64,000 bases of DNA, from the NCBI GenBank assembly GCA_963710615.1, contig CAVQBF010000008.1:744001-808000 (forward strand). The letters are read 5' to 3'. The stretch's first letter is position 1; every line of letters begins with the position of its first letter. The translations under genes and the position numbers were made by a program. Below the pieces are notes generated by a model. The model had not been told where the DNA came from, did not search any database, and saw only the letters and a program-made list of their open reading frames with translations. This stretch comes from GCA-2746605 sp963710615. Lineage in GTDB: Bacteria; Bacteroidota; Ignavibacteria; Ignavibacteriales; Melioribacteraceae. This document shows positions 7,037 to 16,389 of this stretch, piece by piece.

Positions 7037-7720
7037 TTAATTGAAATTATAGTTAAATCCTATTAGTGCTTTGATTTGATGTTGAGGTTGGTTTACTGCC
7101 TTATCTGCGTCATCAAAAGTATAGTCTTCCCTTGGATTTACATCTTGACCCTCTGGACTATAGGAAGTATCATGTCCGTATAATGTGCTTGAAAAATAAT
7201 AATCATAACCAAAGTTAATTACCAAATCAATTGCTGGAACAATTCTAAAATAATTTTCCATGCCTACTCCAAGTCCCCATTGATCACTCGTCACATCAAA
7301 ATCTTCGTTTCCGCCAATAAAGTTAAAATTACCGGTAAACATAATGTAACGCGGACCTGCATAAAAATAATTTCTTTTAAGATTTAAAATGCTGTATCTC
7401 CTTAAAAAATCTAGACTAAAATTCCATGTTTTGCCACTTTTCTCCGGAATTCCATTTGTATTATTATTTATAAAAATTCTTCTTGCCGCTAATGGATCGC
7501 CGGCATCTGAATAAGCCAACCCGACGGATAATTTAGCTGTAAATGGGAAATTATCGGCAAATTGTGAAGTTAAAATACTTAGGTTCCCTCCAACTCCATT
7601 ATACATTCCAAATTGAGTTCCAATCGCAAAACTTGTTGTGCGATAATCCTGGTAACGATCATTTTGTGCAAATGTTAGTGATATTACTATAAAAAATATG
7701 AGTAATATTTTATTTATCAT
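7037..7720 (-). CDS. Outer-membrane beta-barrel protein
   Basis: The 227-residue protein has a signal peptide ending LTFAQND. It then shows alternating aromatic/glycine strands (SFAIGTQFGMYNGVGGNLSI, LSVGLAYSDAG, YAGPRYIMFTGNFNF, WGLGVGMENYF, LVINFGYDYYF) and ends in ALIGFNYNFN, the C-terminal aromatic residue pattern of BamA-recognised barrels. Size suggests an 8-10 strand barrel. The ribosome site AGGAGG lies upstream. The role is unknown; it is single-gene and divergent from the hydrolase gene at 7993. Confidence 0.75.
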   Translation of the reverse strand: MINKILLIFFIVISLTFAQNDRYQDYRTTSFAIGTQFGMYNGVGGNLSILTSQFADNFPFTAKLSVGLAYSDAGDPLAARRIFINNNTNGIPEKSGKTWNFSLDFLRRYSILNLKRNYFYAGPRYIMFTGNFNFIGGNEDFDVTSDQWGLGVGMENYFRIVPAIDLVINFGYDYYFSSTLYGHDTSYSPEGQDVNPREDYTFDDADKAVNQPQHQIKALIGFNYNFN

Positions 7721-7850
7721 TTTTTATCCTCCTTTTAGAGGGTAAAATAATTCAACAATTATACCATTTTCAACATGATTAATAATGTTTAATTAAGTGA
7801 TAAAAAGCACATTTGTGAATATTTTGAGTCAAATAGAGTAAGAATAGTGT

Positions 7851-7873
7851 CTGTAAAACTGTAACATTTACAG
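7851..7873. promoter_or_regulatory. Inverted repeat upstream of the hydrolase-transporter pair
   Basis: CTGTAAA at 7851-7857 and TTTACAG at 7867-7873 form a perfect 7-bp inverted repeat with a 9-base centre, about 120 bases upstream of the SxxK hydrolase gene. It may be a regulator site. Nothing else is recognisable in the 272-base gap 7721-7992. Confidence 0.3.
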
Positions 7874-7992
7874 GTAAAATGGGGAGAAATTCCTAAATAA
7901 TTATTTTATTAGAAACTATGACACTTGTAAAAATAATGTTTTTAATAATCTTCTTTTTATATACATTATAAGCTCACTAATTTTTAGCGAAT

Positions 7993-8910
7993 ATGAAATT
8001 ACTTATAATATTTTTGCTACTATTTACTACAAATCTCAATGATGCCGAGTTTAGAAATAAACAATCTGAAGAAGCACTCCCTTATACTATTTCTTCAAAA
8101 CAATTAAAGCCTCTAAGGGAATTAATTGATTTTAAATTGCAAGGTGAGTTAGAAAAGAAATTAAATAGTAATCCTAAATGGAAAAATCTTATTCGGGCTA
8201 AAAAAATGGCCGTGGGTGTTGTTGATATTAAAGATCCTTACAAGATAAGATTTGCTCGAGTCAATGGCAACGAAATGATGTATGCTGCTTCTTTGCCCAA
8301 GATTGCTATTTTATTGGCTTCAGAACAGGCGTTTGAAGATGGTTCCCTTGAAGAAACTGAGGAAATCCAAGAAGATATGAAGCTCATGATTGCAAAATCA
8401 GATAATGCCGCATCTACAAGAATGATCGACAGATTAGGATATAAAAAGATTGAAGAGGTATTAACAGATCCAAGATACAATCTTTACGATGAAGAATATG
8501 GAGGCGGATTGTGGGTAGGAAAAAGATATGCAAGCGATGGGCCCAGATATCCGGATCCAATCTTAGGATTAAGTCACTCTGCAACTGTATCTCAAGTATG
8601 CAGATTTTATTACTTAATGGCATTTGGACAACTTGTATCTTTTGAACGTTCTGCAGAAATGTTAGATATAATGGTTGATCCAAAACTTCACCATAAATTT
8701 GTAAATTCAATTGAGAAAATTGATCCTGATGCAAAACTTTATAGAAAATCAGGTACTTGGCAAAATTATCATTCAGACTCAATTTTGGTTTGGGGAGGTA
8801 AGTGGAGGAAATATATTTTAGTTGCTTTAATTGAAGACAAGAACGGCGAAACAATCATTAGAAACCTTTTGCCCCAAGTTGAGGAAATATTAAAACCAAA
8901 ATTAAAATAA
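7993..8910 (+). CDS. Class A beta-lactamase-fold serine hydrolase (exported)
   Basis: The 305-residue protein has an N-terminal hydrophobic export segment (MKLLIIFLLLFTTNL). It carries all three motifs of the serine beta-lactamase/penicillin-binding fold: SLPK at 100-103 (nucleophile Ser100), SDN at 136-138 and KSG at 252-254. No clear class A omega-loop glutamate motif is seen, so antibiotic hydrolysis is doubtful; a peptidoglycan-related or other hydrolase role is more likely. It lies 56 bases upstream of the nucleotide-translocase/HEAT gene on the same strand, suggesting co-transcription. A second SxxK hydrolase sits on the opposite strand at 11819. Confidence 0.82.
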   Translation: MKLLIIFLLLFTTNLNDAEFRNKQSEEALPYTISSKQLKPLRELIDFKLQGELEKKLNSNPKWKNLIRAKKMAVGVVDIKDPYKIRFARVNGNEMMYAASLPKIAILLASEQAFEDGSLEETEEIQEDMKLMIAKSDNAASTRMIDRLGYKKIEEVLTDPRYNLYDEEYGGGLWVGKRYASDGPRYPDPILGLSHSATVSQVCRFYYLMAFGQLVSFERSAEMLDIMVDPKLHHKFVNSIEKIDPDAKLYRKSGTWQNYHSDSILVWGGKWRKYILVALIEDKNGETIIRNLLPQVEEILKPKLK

Positions 8911-8966
8911 GTTTGTTTAGAAACAGAGTATTAATAATTGAAACGGTGGTATATTAAAATAAATTC

Positions 8967-11813
8967 ATGAGGAATGTATCTTACACAAAAATAATTATAA
9001 AAGATTTTTTAACAAAAACATTTGATATACGAGAAGGGGAATTTAAAAGAGCATTTCTTATGATGCTCTATATCTTCTTGGTAATTTCATCTAATCTTAT
9101 TCTTAAACCAACAGTTCTTTCCCTTTTCTTGTCTGAATTTGGAGTCGACCAATTACCTTTGGTTTTTATTCTTGTCGCTGTTTTTGCTGCTGTAGGCATT
9201 GCCTTCTATACTTATTCACTAAAAACGACCTCAATTAATGTAATTATAGTAAGAACTTTTCTCTATTCTAACCTATCTTTTTTCCTTTTTTGGATATTAA
9301 TTGAGATTAACTTTTTAAGTGGGTGGGCACTATATCTCTTTTATATTTGGGTAGCTATATTTTCAGTTTTATCTGCCTCTCAATTTTGGATTTTCGCTAA
9401 TTTAATATTTAACACCCGAGAGGCAAAAAGGTTGTTTGGATTTATTGGTGCTGGAGCAATAGCCGGAGGAATCTTTGGCGGTTATTTAACTAGTATTTTA
9501 GCAGGTTTAATTGGGAGCGAAAATTTAATTCTCATCTCTATTTTTATGCTCAGTAGTTGTATCCCAATAATAAATTACCTCTGGAAAGAAAATGTTTTGA
9601 ACTATGATTCGAAAATTAAACAATATGATACTGTAAAATCTTTTTCCGAACACCCATTAAAATTAATTAAGTCTTCAAAACATCTGACATATTTAGCGGC
9701 TATAGTTGGTGTAAGTGTAATTGTTGCGCGACTTGTAGAATTTCAATTTAGTGCAATTGCTTCTTTGGAGATTCCCAATGAAGACGAACTCACAGCATTC
9801 TTTGGATTTTGGTTTTCTAATATGAATATAATTTCATTAATTATTCAACTATTCGTCACACGGAAAGTCGTTGGTGTTTTTGGTGTTGGAACTTCATTAT
9901 TCTTCCTTCCAGCCGGAATATTTATGGGAACATTATCCGTATTCATTTCTCCACATCTATGGTCAGCAATATTATTAAGAATTAGTGATGGCAGCTTAAA
10001 GCAATCGATTAACAAATCTAGTATGGAACTATTAGCACTTCCAGTCCCAGTTGAAATTAAAAAACAGACAAAATCTTATATTGACATTTTTATCGATAGC
10101 TTTGCAACGGGCATCGGAGGAATTATTCTGCTTACTTTAAGTTCCGGTTTTGATATTTCGATTCGTTACATAAGTTTAGGAACGCTTGTTCTATTGATTA
10201 TTTGGCTATATATAGTTTTTCAAGTTAAAAAGGAGTATTTGAATTCCTTTAAAATTAAACTTGAGCATAATAAAAATGATGACGAAGCAAAAAAATATGA
10301 TTTAAATAATGAATCTGTGTTGGGAGGCATAATTAAAGTTCTGACCAAAGGATCAGAAAAACATATTGTTAAAACGTTGAGGCTAATCAAAGAAATTCAA
10401 AATGATAGATTATTGCCGGCATTAGAAAATTTAATCGATCATCCCTCAAGTGAAGTGCAGCTTGAAGTATTGCGTAATCTATACTTTTATAAATCACATA
10501 ACTTCAGGAAAGAAGTTGAGCAGCTTATTAATGATCCACTAGAAGAAGTAAGAATTGAAGCATTTAATTATTTATTTGAGCATGCACCGGAAGATTCAGT
10601 TAAAATAATGGAAAAATATATTAAACACTCCGATGTAAAAATAAGAAATGCCGCTTTAGTTAGTCTAGCCATTGAAATAAAAGATAACTTATTTCTACGA
10701 GAAAAATTTAATATTGAAAGTATTATTAAAGAAAAATTGAATGACCTTAACAAGATTAAATCAGAAAATGATATTGTGCTGGAGAAAAGAACTATCGCGA
10801 AAGTTATAGCAATTCATAATTTATCAAATTTTTATCCTGACTTTAACCATTTCTTAAATGATAAATCTTTGCCGGTAGTAAATACTGTTATTAATTCAGT
10901 ATGTTATATTTTACTGCCGGAATATATCCCAGTATTAATTGATAAGTTGCAACAGCCTGAAACTGTAAAAGCCGCTATTGCAACATTAAAAAATTATGGG
11001 GTTTCTGCATTACCAGTATTAGCCGATAAATTAAATAATGAACGTACCGATAAGCAGATTAAAAAATACATACTAGAAATTATTGGTAGCATTGGAAATA
11101 TACAATCTGTAAATGTTCTTTTTTCTGCTATGGAAAAAGAAGATTATTGGCTGCAAAAAGATATATTAAAAGCATTGAACAATCTTAAGAAAAATTATCC
11201 GTTGCTAAAATTTGATTGGTCCAGAATTGTAAAAAAATTGTATGAGGAAGTAAAATTAGAATTAGAAATTATCTCCTCTCTCTATCTTCAAACTAAGATT
11301 GAAGAAAAGGGAGTTAAAGATTATCCGGATGAGAATGAAAAAAAAGTTTTACTCGCGAGAAGAAATTTAATTTCTCTACTAGAAAGCAGAATGGATGCTG
11401 GGCTTGAAAGGATTTTCAGGCTCTTAGGCTTAAAATATCCACCAGACGATATGATAGAAATTTTTAATAGTATACAAAGTTCCAAGCAAGATTTAAGAAC
11501 TAACGCAGTAGATTTTTTGGATAATCTTTTAGATATAAACTTAAAAAAGTTAATCATCCCACTAATAGAATTAAGGATTTCCGATAAACTATCAAAAGAA
11601 ATTCTCGCACAATATAAACTAAAAATACCTGAGGAAACAGAATCATTTGAAGAACTATTATACAGCAAAGATAGTCAATTAGTCTTAACTACAATTAAGT
11701 TAATAATCCTTTCGGGAAACAAAAAATTATTTCCGGTTATTGATAAAATTAAGGAAACTAGTCCTCATAAATCTATTATTGAAAAATCTTTATCTGACTA
11801 CTACAAAAATTAA
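8967..11813 (+). CDS. ATP/ADP translocase-like membrane transporter fused to HEAT-like repeats
   Basis: The first ~430 of 948 residues form about 12 membrane helices. They resemble NTT/Tlc nucleotide transporters and MFS relatives: FKRAFLMMLYIFLVISSN, then LKPTVLSLFLSEFG, an AKRLFGFIGAGAIAGGIFGG loop, and a second half with SIRYISLGTLVLL. Residues ~445-948 are helical repeats of HEAT/armadillo type (LIDHPSSEVQLEVLRNLYF, DPLEEVRIEAFNYLF, HSDVKIRNAALVSLA). In this family the membrane part exchanges nucleotides across the inner membrane; substrate and direction here are unknown. The HEAT part would be a docking surface. It converges on the exported dikinase operon with a 5-base gap. Confidence 0.72.
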   Translation: MRNVSYTKIIIKDFLTKTFDIREGEFKRAFLMMLYIFLVISSNLILKPTVLSLFLSEFGVDQLPLVFILVAVFAAVGIAFYTYSLKTTSINVIIVRTFLYSNLSFFLFWILIEINFLSGWALYLFYIWVAIFSVLSASQFWIFANLIFNTREAKRLFGFIGAGAIAGGIFGGYLTSILAGLIGSENLILISIFMLSSCIPIINYLWKENVLNYDSKIKQYDTVKSFSEHPLKLIKSSKHLTYLAAIVGVSVIVARLVEFQFSAIASLEIPNEDELTAFFGFWFSNMNIISLIIQLFVTRKVVGVFGVGTSLFFLPAGIFMGTLSVFISPHLWSAILLRISDGSLKQSINKSSMELLALPVPVEIKKQTKSYIDIFIDSFATGIGGIILLTLSSGFDISIRYISLGTLVLLIIWLYIVFQVKKEYLNSFKIKLEHNKNDDEAKKYDLNNESVLGGIIKVLTKGSEKHIVKTLRLIKEIQNDRLLPALENLIDHPSSEVQLEVLRNLYFYKSHNFRKEVEQLINDPLEEVRIEAFNYLFEHAPEDSVKIMEKYIKHSDVKIRNAALVSLAIEIKDNLFLREKFNIESIIKEKLNDLNKIKSENDIVLEKRTIAKVIAIHNLSNFYPDFNHFLNDKSLPVVNTVINSVCYILLPEYIPVLIDKLQQPETVKAAIATLKNYGVSALPVLADKLNNERTDKQIKKYILEIIGSIGNIQSVNVLFSAMEKEDYWLQKDILKALNNLKKNYPLLKFDWSRIVKKLYEEVKLELEIISSLYLQTKIEEKGVKDYPDENEKKVLLARRNLISLLESRMDAGLERIFRLLGLKYPPDDMIEIFNSIQSSKQDLRTNAVDFLDNLLDINLKKLIIPLIELRISDKLSKEILAQYKLKIPEETESFEELLYSKDSQLVLTTIKLIILSGNKKLFPVIDKIKETSPHKSIIEKSLSDYYKN

Positions 11814-11818
11814 TTAGG

Positions 11819-13063
11819 TTATTTTCTAATAATCCTATCAATTTGTGAAGCTAAATAGAGATGATCTGTTCCGGAATTTTTCCTTAAAACATTTGACATT
11901 AATGAAACCATATATGTTGTTCCATCAGAATGTTCAATAATTGCCACGGAGTTCATATAATTTTCTACATTACCCATATATTTTTTACACTCAAAGCCTT
12001 CTTCCGGCTTGCATTTATATAAACTTCCAGACTTAAAATAAACCGCTGCTGATTTAAGCTCAGGCGATTGAGCATATCTTATTCTCTTATCTGTTTGATA
12101 GAGTATTCTTTTTATTTCTAAGCTTGACTCTTTATCTACTATTTTACCTCTTTCCAGAGCAACTAAATATTGCATAAAACCATAGGGAGTCGCAAAACTT
12201 CCCCCTTCACCCGGTACGATTCTTTTTGCCTCTCGTGTAAATAAACTTCCCAAATGCCAATCTTTTTCTGCAATTCCAATTTCTAACAATGGCTCATTTA
12301 CAACTGCCATTGCAATTTTAGTTAATTCCTTCTTTGGAGTTTTGTTAAAAAACTCTTTCTCTATTTCAACAGATACAGGATAGTCTTTACCGAATGCCCG
12401 CATTAGAATCAACTCTTTCCAAACTACACTAGCTGCTGCATTTGAGCTTACCGAAATCATATGATCAGCCCATTCGTACAAAGAAAAATTATCCTCTTCT
12501 TGAACTGTTCGTTTGAAAAACTTTTTTGTTTCCGGATCGAAAAACGGAACAGTATGGATATTTGTAATTGCCCATTTACCGGCTTTTGTAAATCTGTTTT
12601 TTAAAATTTCTCTTCTCTTTTCAAAGGAATTAGGATATAACCTTTTCAGCTCGCTAAATAAACCGGCGACAATTGCCAGCTTTCCAACACTACCGGGAAC
12701 AAATCTTCTATCAGCTTGCCTTTCAGCGTATCTGAATTTTTTGCCTGGAGTTATATCTAACAAACAAATTGAATAACTCTCATTTAAGTTTGGGAATAAG
12801 CTATTAAGTTTTTTTTGAAGTTCTTTATCAACTTTTTTAAAGTTATCCAGACTGTCACCTTTTGTTCCCACGAGATTAAGCTTAATATCGTTAATTGATT
12901 TTAATGCACCCGGAATTGGTTTTGTATCTTTTATTGATCCATCAAGAATGAACTGTAGTCTGAGCAATCTTCTAATTCCGGTTAAAGTATAACCATCAAT
13001 AGGATACGCTTGAATGAAGTCTGTTGATAAAAGAATTACTAATAATAATAATATTTTTTTCAT
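11819..13063 (-). CDS. Exported SxxK serine hydrolase (beta-lactamase fold)
   Basis: The likely start is MKKILLLLVILLS at 13063; an ATG nine bases earlier would add MTI. A signal peptide ends near QAYP. In the 417-residue numbering the motifs are SVGK at 128-131, SSN at 209-211 and KSG at 347-349, so the nucleophile, second-motif and triad positions are all present. The segment between motifs one and two is longer than in true beta-lactamases, and a Cys pair (354/362) flanks a loop after KSG. The gene begins 2-11 bases after the stop of the exported dikinase gene, so the two are almost certainly one operon. Function is unknown; a PBP-like esterase or peptidase is plausible. Confidence 0.8.
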   Translation of the reverse strand: MKKILLLLVILLSTDFIQAYPIDGYTLTGIRRLLRLQFILDGSIKDTKPIPGALKSINDIKLNLVGTKGDSLDNFKKVDKELQKKLNSLFPNLNESYSICLLDITPGKKFRYAERQADRRFVPGSVGKLAIVAGLFSELKRLYPNSFEKRREILKNRFTKAGKWAITNIHTVPFFDPETKKFFKRTVQEEDNFSLYEWADHMISVSSNAAASVVWKELILMRAFGKDYPVSVEIEKEFFNKTPKKELTKIAMAVVNEPLLEIGIAEKDWHLGSLFTREAKRIVPGEGGSFATPYGFMQYLVALERGKIVDKESSLEIKRILYQTDKRIRYAQSPELKSAAVYFKSGSLYKCKPEEGFECKKYMGNVENYMNSVAIIEHSDGTTYMVSLMSNVLRKNSGTDHLYLASQIDRIIRK

Positions 13064-13074
13064 TATCGTCACTT

Positions 13075-16005
13075 TTAAATTTTATCAATAAGATTTATTT
13101 TATTGTCATTGCTAACTTTTGAATCCATAGAATTTAAGTATTCAGAGGATGCGGCTTTTTTATTTTCTACAAAAGGTCTTACTTGAAACAGCCAAATTTT
13201 GGATCCCTCAAATCCTAACTCTACATCAAATGGTCCATTTGATTCAATACCGGGAATATTTGGCAGTTTATTTTTCAATTCATTACCATATTGTAGTAAT
13301 TTGGAAATTTGTTCATCACTTAATATTGGTGTATTAAATGAGGCATAACCCTTACTTACGCCACCGGTTATTGGTAATATATTGTATTTAGATTCTCTTG
13401 AAGGCGATAGCAAAACGCTTTTTCCATCGGGATGAATTAAATAACTTTCCGTGGCTTGCCCATCAACAGCTCCACCGGGACCCCTACTAAATGCAATTGT
13501 TACATCATTTATATTGTTTGATGATACTCCGGTTGTAATCATTACTCCAGAATTGTCAACACTTACACTTGGAATAATTAATATTGATGGGTAAACATTT
13601 TCAGGGTTTTCCAATATTCGCTGTCGCCATCTGTAACTTCTCTCAGAAAAGGGAGATGCCCAAACTTGTTTTATACCTTTTAATATTTCTTCCTTTTTCA
13701 ATACATTAAATAAAGTCAGATTTAACCCGGCACCTGTAAAATCCTTCAGGTCTTCCATGTTAGTATCGCTTCGTAAAAAAACACCAACAGTTCCCAGTTT
13801 TGATCCGAAAACATTTGTAAAATTATTTTCAATATCTTTTTCAAAAGATGATAGAAGCGGCATATTGATAATTATTTCCTGTAACTGCTTAAGATTGTTT
13901 AAAACAAATTCCTCAATATCATGTTCCTTAGCACCATTCTTCTGCATTTCGGCTTTTTTATTGAATATCTTTGAGAGAAAGTCCCAGTATGTTGTGGATT
14001 TGCCCGGAATATTTTGTTCCATATGAATTTTAAAAATTCCAAAAGGAATGACAAATCCTTCAACAACATCTTCAGGGAACATATTTTTTAATTGTCCCAA
14101 ATTCGCAGCTTTTGGTCCACATAGAACACCTGAGTCTTTTGCTCTTAATTTTCTAAGATCAATAACTTTATCAACGTCTAGGTTTAGCTTGTCAGTTGGC
14201 ACTCTAAATGTTTGATCCATTACTTTTTTTGAACTGAATAAACTTTTTTCTTGTTCATTCATTTCAGTTTCAAGTTTTATAACTACCTTTCCTTTTCTTG
14301 AAACAGCATAAAAAACCTTTTTACCTGAATAAGAAGATAATTCATTTAAGTTTTCTTGAGACATTGATGCATTGGGAATTCCCAAATTTCTTGCCAACAA
14401 CTGAATGTGAGAAACAAGATTGCCTTCTGAAACTGTGGCTAATCCTGCAACTGGTTTAAGATCAGATATTGGTTTTTCAAATACATAAATTTTGTCTGAC
14501 TTAAAATCAACGTTATCGGTACTTCCTTTTACAACAACCAACTCACCTTTTGCGTATCCCGGATTTAATCCTTTAATTTGGTTCTGATTTTTTAGATTCA
14601 ACACATTATTTTTTTGACCAATTTTATTGGTAATATAATCATTAAGCTTACTTACCTCATTACCATAAAAGAGAAGCATTGTAGATCTAATTTTGTTATC
14701 CAGATAGCTGTGAACAAGAGGTTCGAATTGAGAATAAATATTTAATTCATTCGCATAGGCTGATCTTATTGTATTGCTCGACCAATCGATAATTCCTTTA
14801 TTTGCATCATTTATTTTAATGGCAGCATCAATAGAAATGTCTTCCACTTGGGGCAGCAAAATACTATTTTTTACTTTTTCCCATTCCCACAGTTCTAAAT
14901 GACCGGTACCGGCTAATGATTGAGCCAGATAGAAATTTTTCTCAATATTTTCTTTGAGTGTTTTGGTCTGCCATTTACTTATATTCTTAAAGAGAATATT
15001 TTCAATTGTCAAAGATAAATCCAGCAACGCTAATCTAGCTTCTCCACTTTTTTCTTTCACTAAATCTGTTCTGATCATTAACAGGATGTTGGAGAAGAGT
15101 TTAAAATCATCATTATTAAGATTACTCTGTTTTTCATTTCTATTTGATTCAATAAAATGACTAACAACTGTTTTAGTCTCTATATTATTATTTATCTTTT
15201 TCAGGTAATTACTTAAACCAGCTATATCGTTTGGAGCAAATAGCTTTTTCATTTCTGAAATAAGTTTAGAGAACTCAACTTTCTTGTTTTCTGGAATCTT
15301 GTTATTGTTTTCTTTTACAAACTTTGTTACACTTTCTATATCTTTTTCTTCGGGATTACCATGAATTTTCACTCTGATATTCATGAATGATGGAATAGAA
15401 TCAGAAAGGTTTTTAGAAATTGTTCTTACAAGTTCAGAGTTTTTTGTATCTCCTTTATGCGGAATATCAATTGCAGCAGATCTAATTAAATAATAGTATT
15501 CAATTATATTTTTATCTTCAGACAAAATTTGTGTAAGAAAGTTTTTACCCCAATTTTGTTCATCCTCTACCTGGATTGCTCCTCTATAATATTTGGCTTT
15601 TTTATTAATCCATCCATCATCAATAAGTTGCAAATATTTTTCAATCTGATATTGTTTTAATCGAGAATTTTGATTTTCCTTATCCCAAAAATCTTCAATT
15701 TTAGTAGCTGATAAAATTTGACCCAAATAAATCTTATTTGTTTTTGCTAATGCAGTAACAACATCTTTATATTGAGCTCGCTGAACTCCTCCAGGTTGAG
15801 GGCATCTTTCATCGGGCGGGACTGTTGATCCATCGGGACAGAACCATCTTATTGCTTTATAAGGTCCACGTGCATCACTTTTAAACTTTGATATTAATTC
15901 TTTTATCTCTTCATTACTTTTAGTTTGAGAGATCACACTTGTAGAGAATATCGTCGTTAATACTAATAATATTATAATTTTAAGTATTGTTTTAGATGAC
16001 ACCAT
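13075..16005 (-). CDS. Exported PEP-synthase/PPDK-like dikinase (His-domain plus ATP-grasp)
   Basis: The 976-residue protein begins with a signal peptide (residues 1-26, ending SVISQ). A Cys pair follows (C56, C68 in WFCPDG and ERCPQPGG), then a long helical region to about 480. Next is a swivelling phosphohistidine domain (about 482-578; EGNLVSHIQLLARNLGIPNA, His533), then an ATP-grasp PEP/pyruvate-binding domain (about 610-945) with Lys632 (GPKAANLG), Arg745 (LRSDTNMEDL), Glu929 and QVRP at 941-944. The order His-domain before ATP-grasp is that of glucan water dikinases rather than PPDK. Key residues look intact, so it may be active outside the cytoplasm. It is in an operon with the SxxK hydrolase. 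Confidence 0.8.
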   Translation of the reverse strand: MVSSKTILKIIILLVLTTIFSTSVISQTKSNEEIKELISKFKSDARGPYKAIRWFCPDGSTVPPDERCPQPGGVQRAQYKDVVTALAKTNKIYLGQILSATKIEDFWDKENQNSRLKQYQIEKYLQLIDDGWINKKAKYYRGAIQVEDEQNWGKNFLTQILSEDKNIIEYYYLIRSAAIDIPHKGDTKNSELVRTISKNLSDSIPSFMNIRVKIHGNPEEKDIESVTKFVKENNNKIPENKKVEFSKLISEMKKLFAPNDIAGLSNYLKKINNNIETKTVVSHFIESNRNEKQSNLNNDDFKLFSNILLMIRTDLVKEKSGEARLALLDLSLTIENILFKNISKWQTKTLKENIEKNFYLAQSLAGTGHLELWEWEKVKNSILLPQVEDISIDAAIKINDANKGIIDWSSNTIRSAYANELNIYSQFEPLVHSYLDNKIRSTMLLFYGNEVSKLNDYITNKIGQKNNVLNLKNQNQIKGLNPGYAKGELVVVKGSTDNVDFKSDKIYVFEKPISDLKPVAGLATVSEGNLVSHIQLLARNLGIPNASMSQENLNELSSYSGKKVFYAVSRKGKVVIKLETEMNEQEKSLFSSKKVMDQTFRVPTDKLNLDVDKVIDLRKLRAKDSGVLCGPKAANLGQLKNMFPEDVVEGFVIPFGIFKIHMEQNIPGKSTTYWDFLSKIFNKKAEMQKNGAKEHDIEEFVLNNLKQLQEIIINMPLLSSFEKDIENNFTNVFGSKLGTVGVFLRSDTNMEDLKDFTGAGLNLTLFNVLKKEEILKGIKQVWASPFSERSYRWRQRILENPENVYPSILIIPSVSVDNSGVMITTGVSSNNINDVTIAFSRGPGGAVDGQATESYLIHPDGKSVLLSPSRESKYNILPITGGVSKGYASFNTPILSDEQISKLLQYGNELKNKLPNIPGIESNGPFDVELGFEGSKIWLFQVRPFVENKKAASSEYLNSMDSKVSNDNKINLIDKI

Positions 16006-16213
16006 ATAACGTTCTTTTCCTGTTTTGTTGTTTTAATTATACAAAATTAGCAATTAATATCAATCATAGTTGACGATAAATAAATATTTAAGAAGTGAAA
16101 AGCGATTTGTTCAATCCCTTTATAAATAAATGCAAAAATATTTCTCTCAAATGAAAGTACCTTGAAATACAAATATGAAATAAGAGATTATTACACAAAA
16201 TCCTGGGGAAATT

Positions 16214-16354
16214 ATGAAAATTACATCAATAAAGAGATTTAGAATATATTTTGCTAAAAAACTTTATAAATTATTTTACGGAAACCAGTCGGAAAGTGAC
16301 AAGAATTCTAAAGATAATATTACTTTTCAAATTAAAAGCAATAAAATTGGGTGA
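16214..16354 (+). CDS. Small basic protein, 46 aa
   Basis: A GGGGA ribosome site five bases before ATG opens a 46-codon frame. It encodes a very basic first half (MKITSIKRFRIYFAKKLYKL) and a polar second half. No family is recognised. It is the only candidate gene in the 384-base gap between the dikinase and MsrB genes. The good ribosome site is the main support, so this is tentative. Confidence 0.4.
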   Translation: MKITSIKRFRIYFAKKLYKLFYGNQSESDKNSKDNITFQIKSNKIG

Positions 16355-16389
16355 AGAAATTAAATATTTCAGAATACCACAAGAGTAAT

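Noticed and set aside
7993..8910. Calling the hydrolase an antibiotic-resistance beta-lactamase
   Set aside because: The SxxK, SDN and KSG motifs fit the fold, but no clear omega-loop glutamate motif is visible and the context is not that of a resistance gene.
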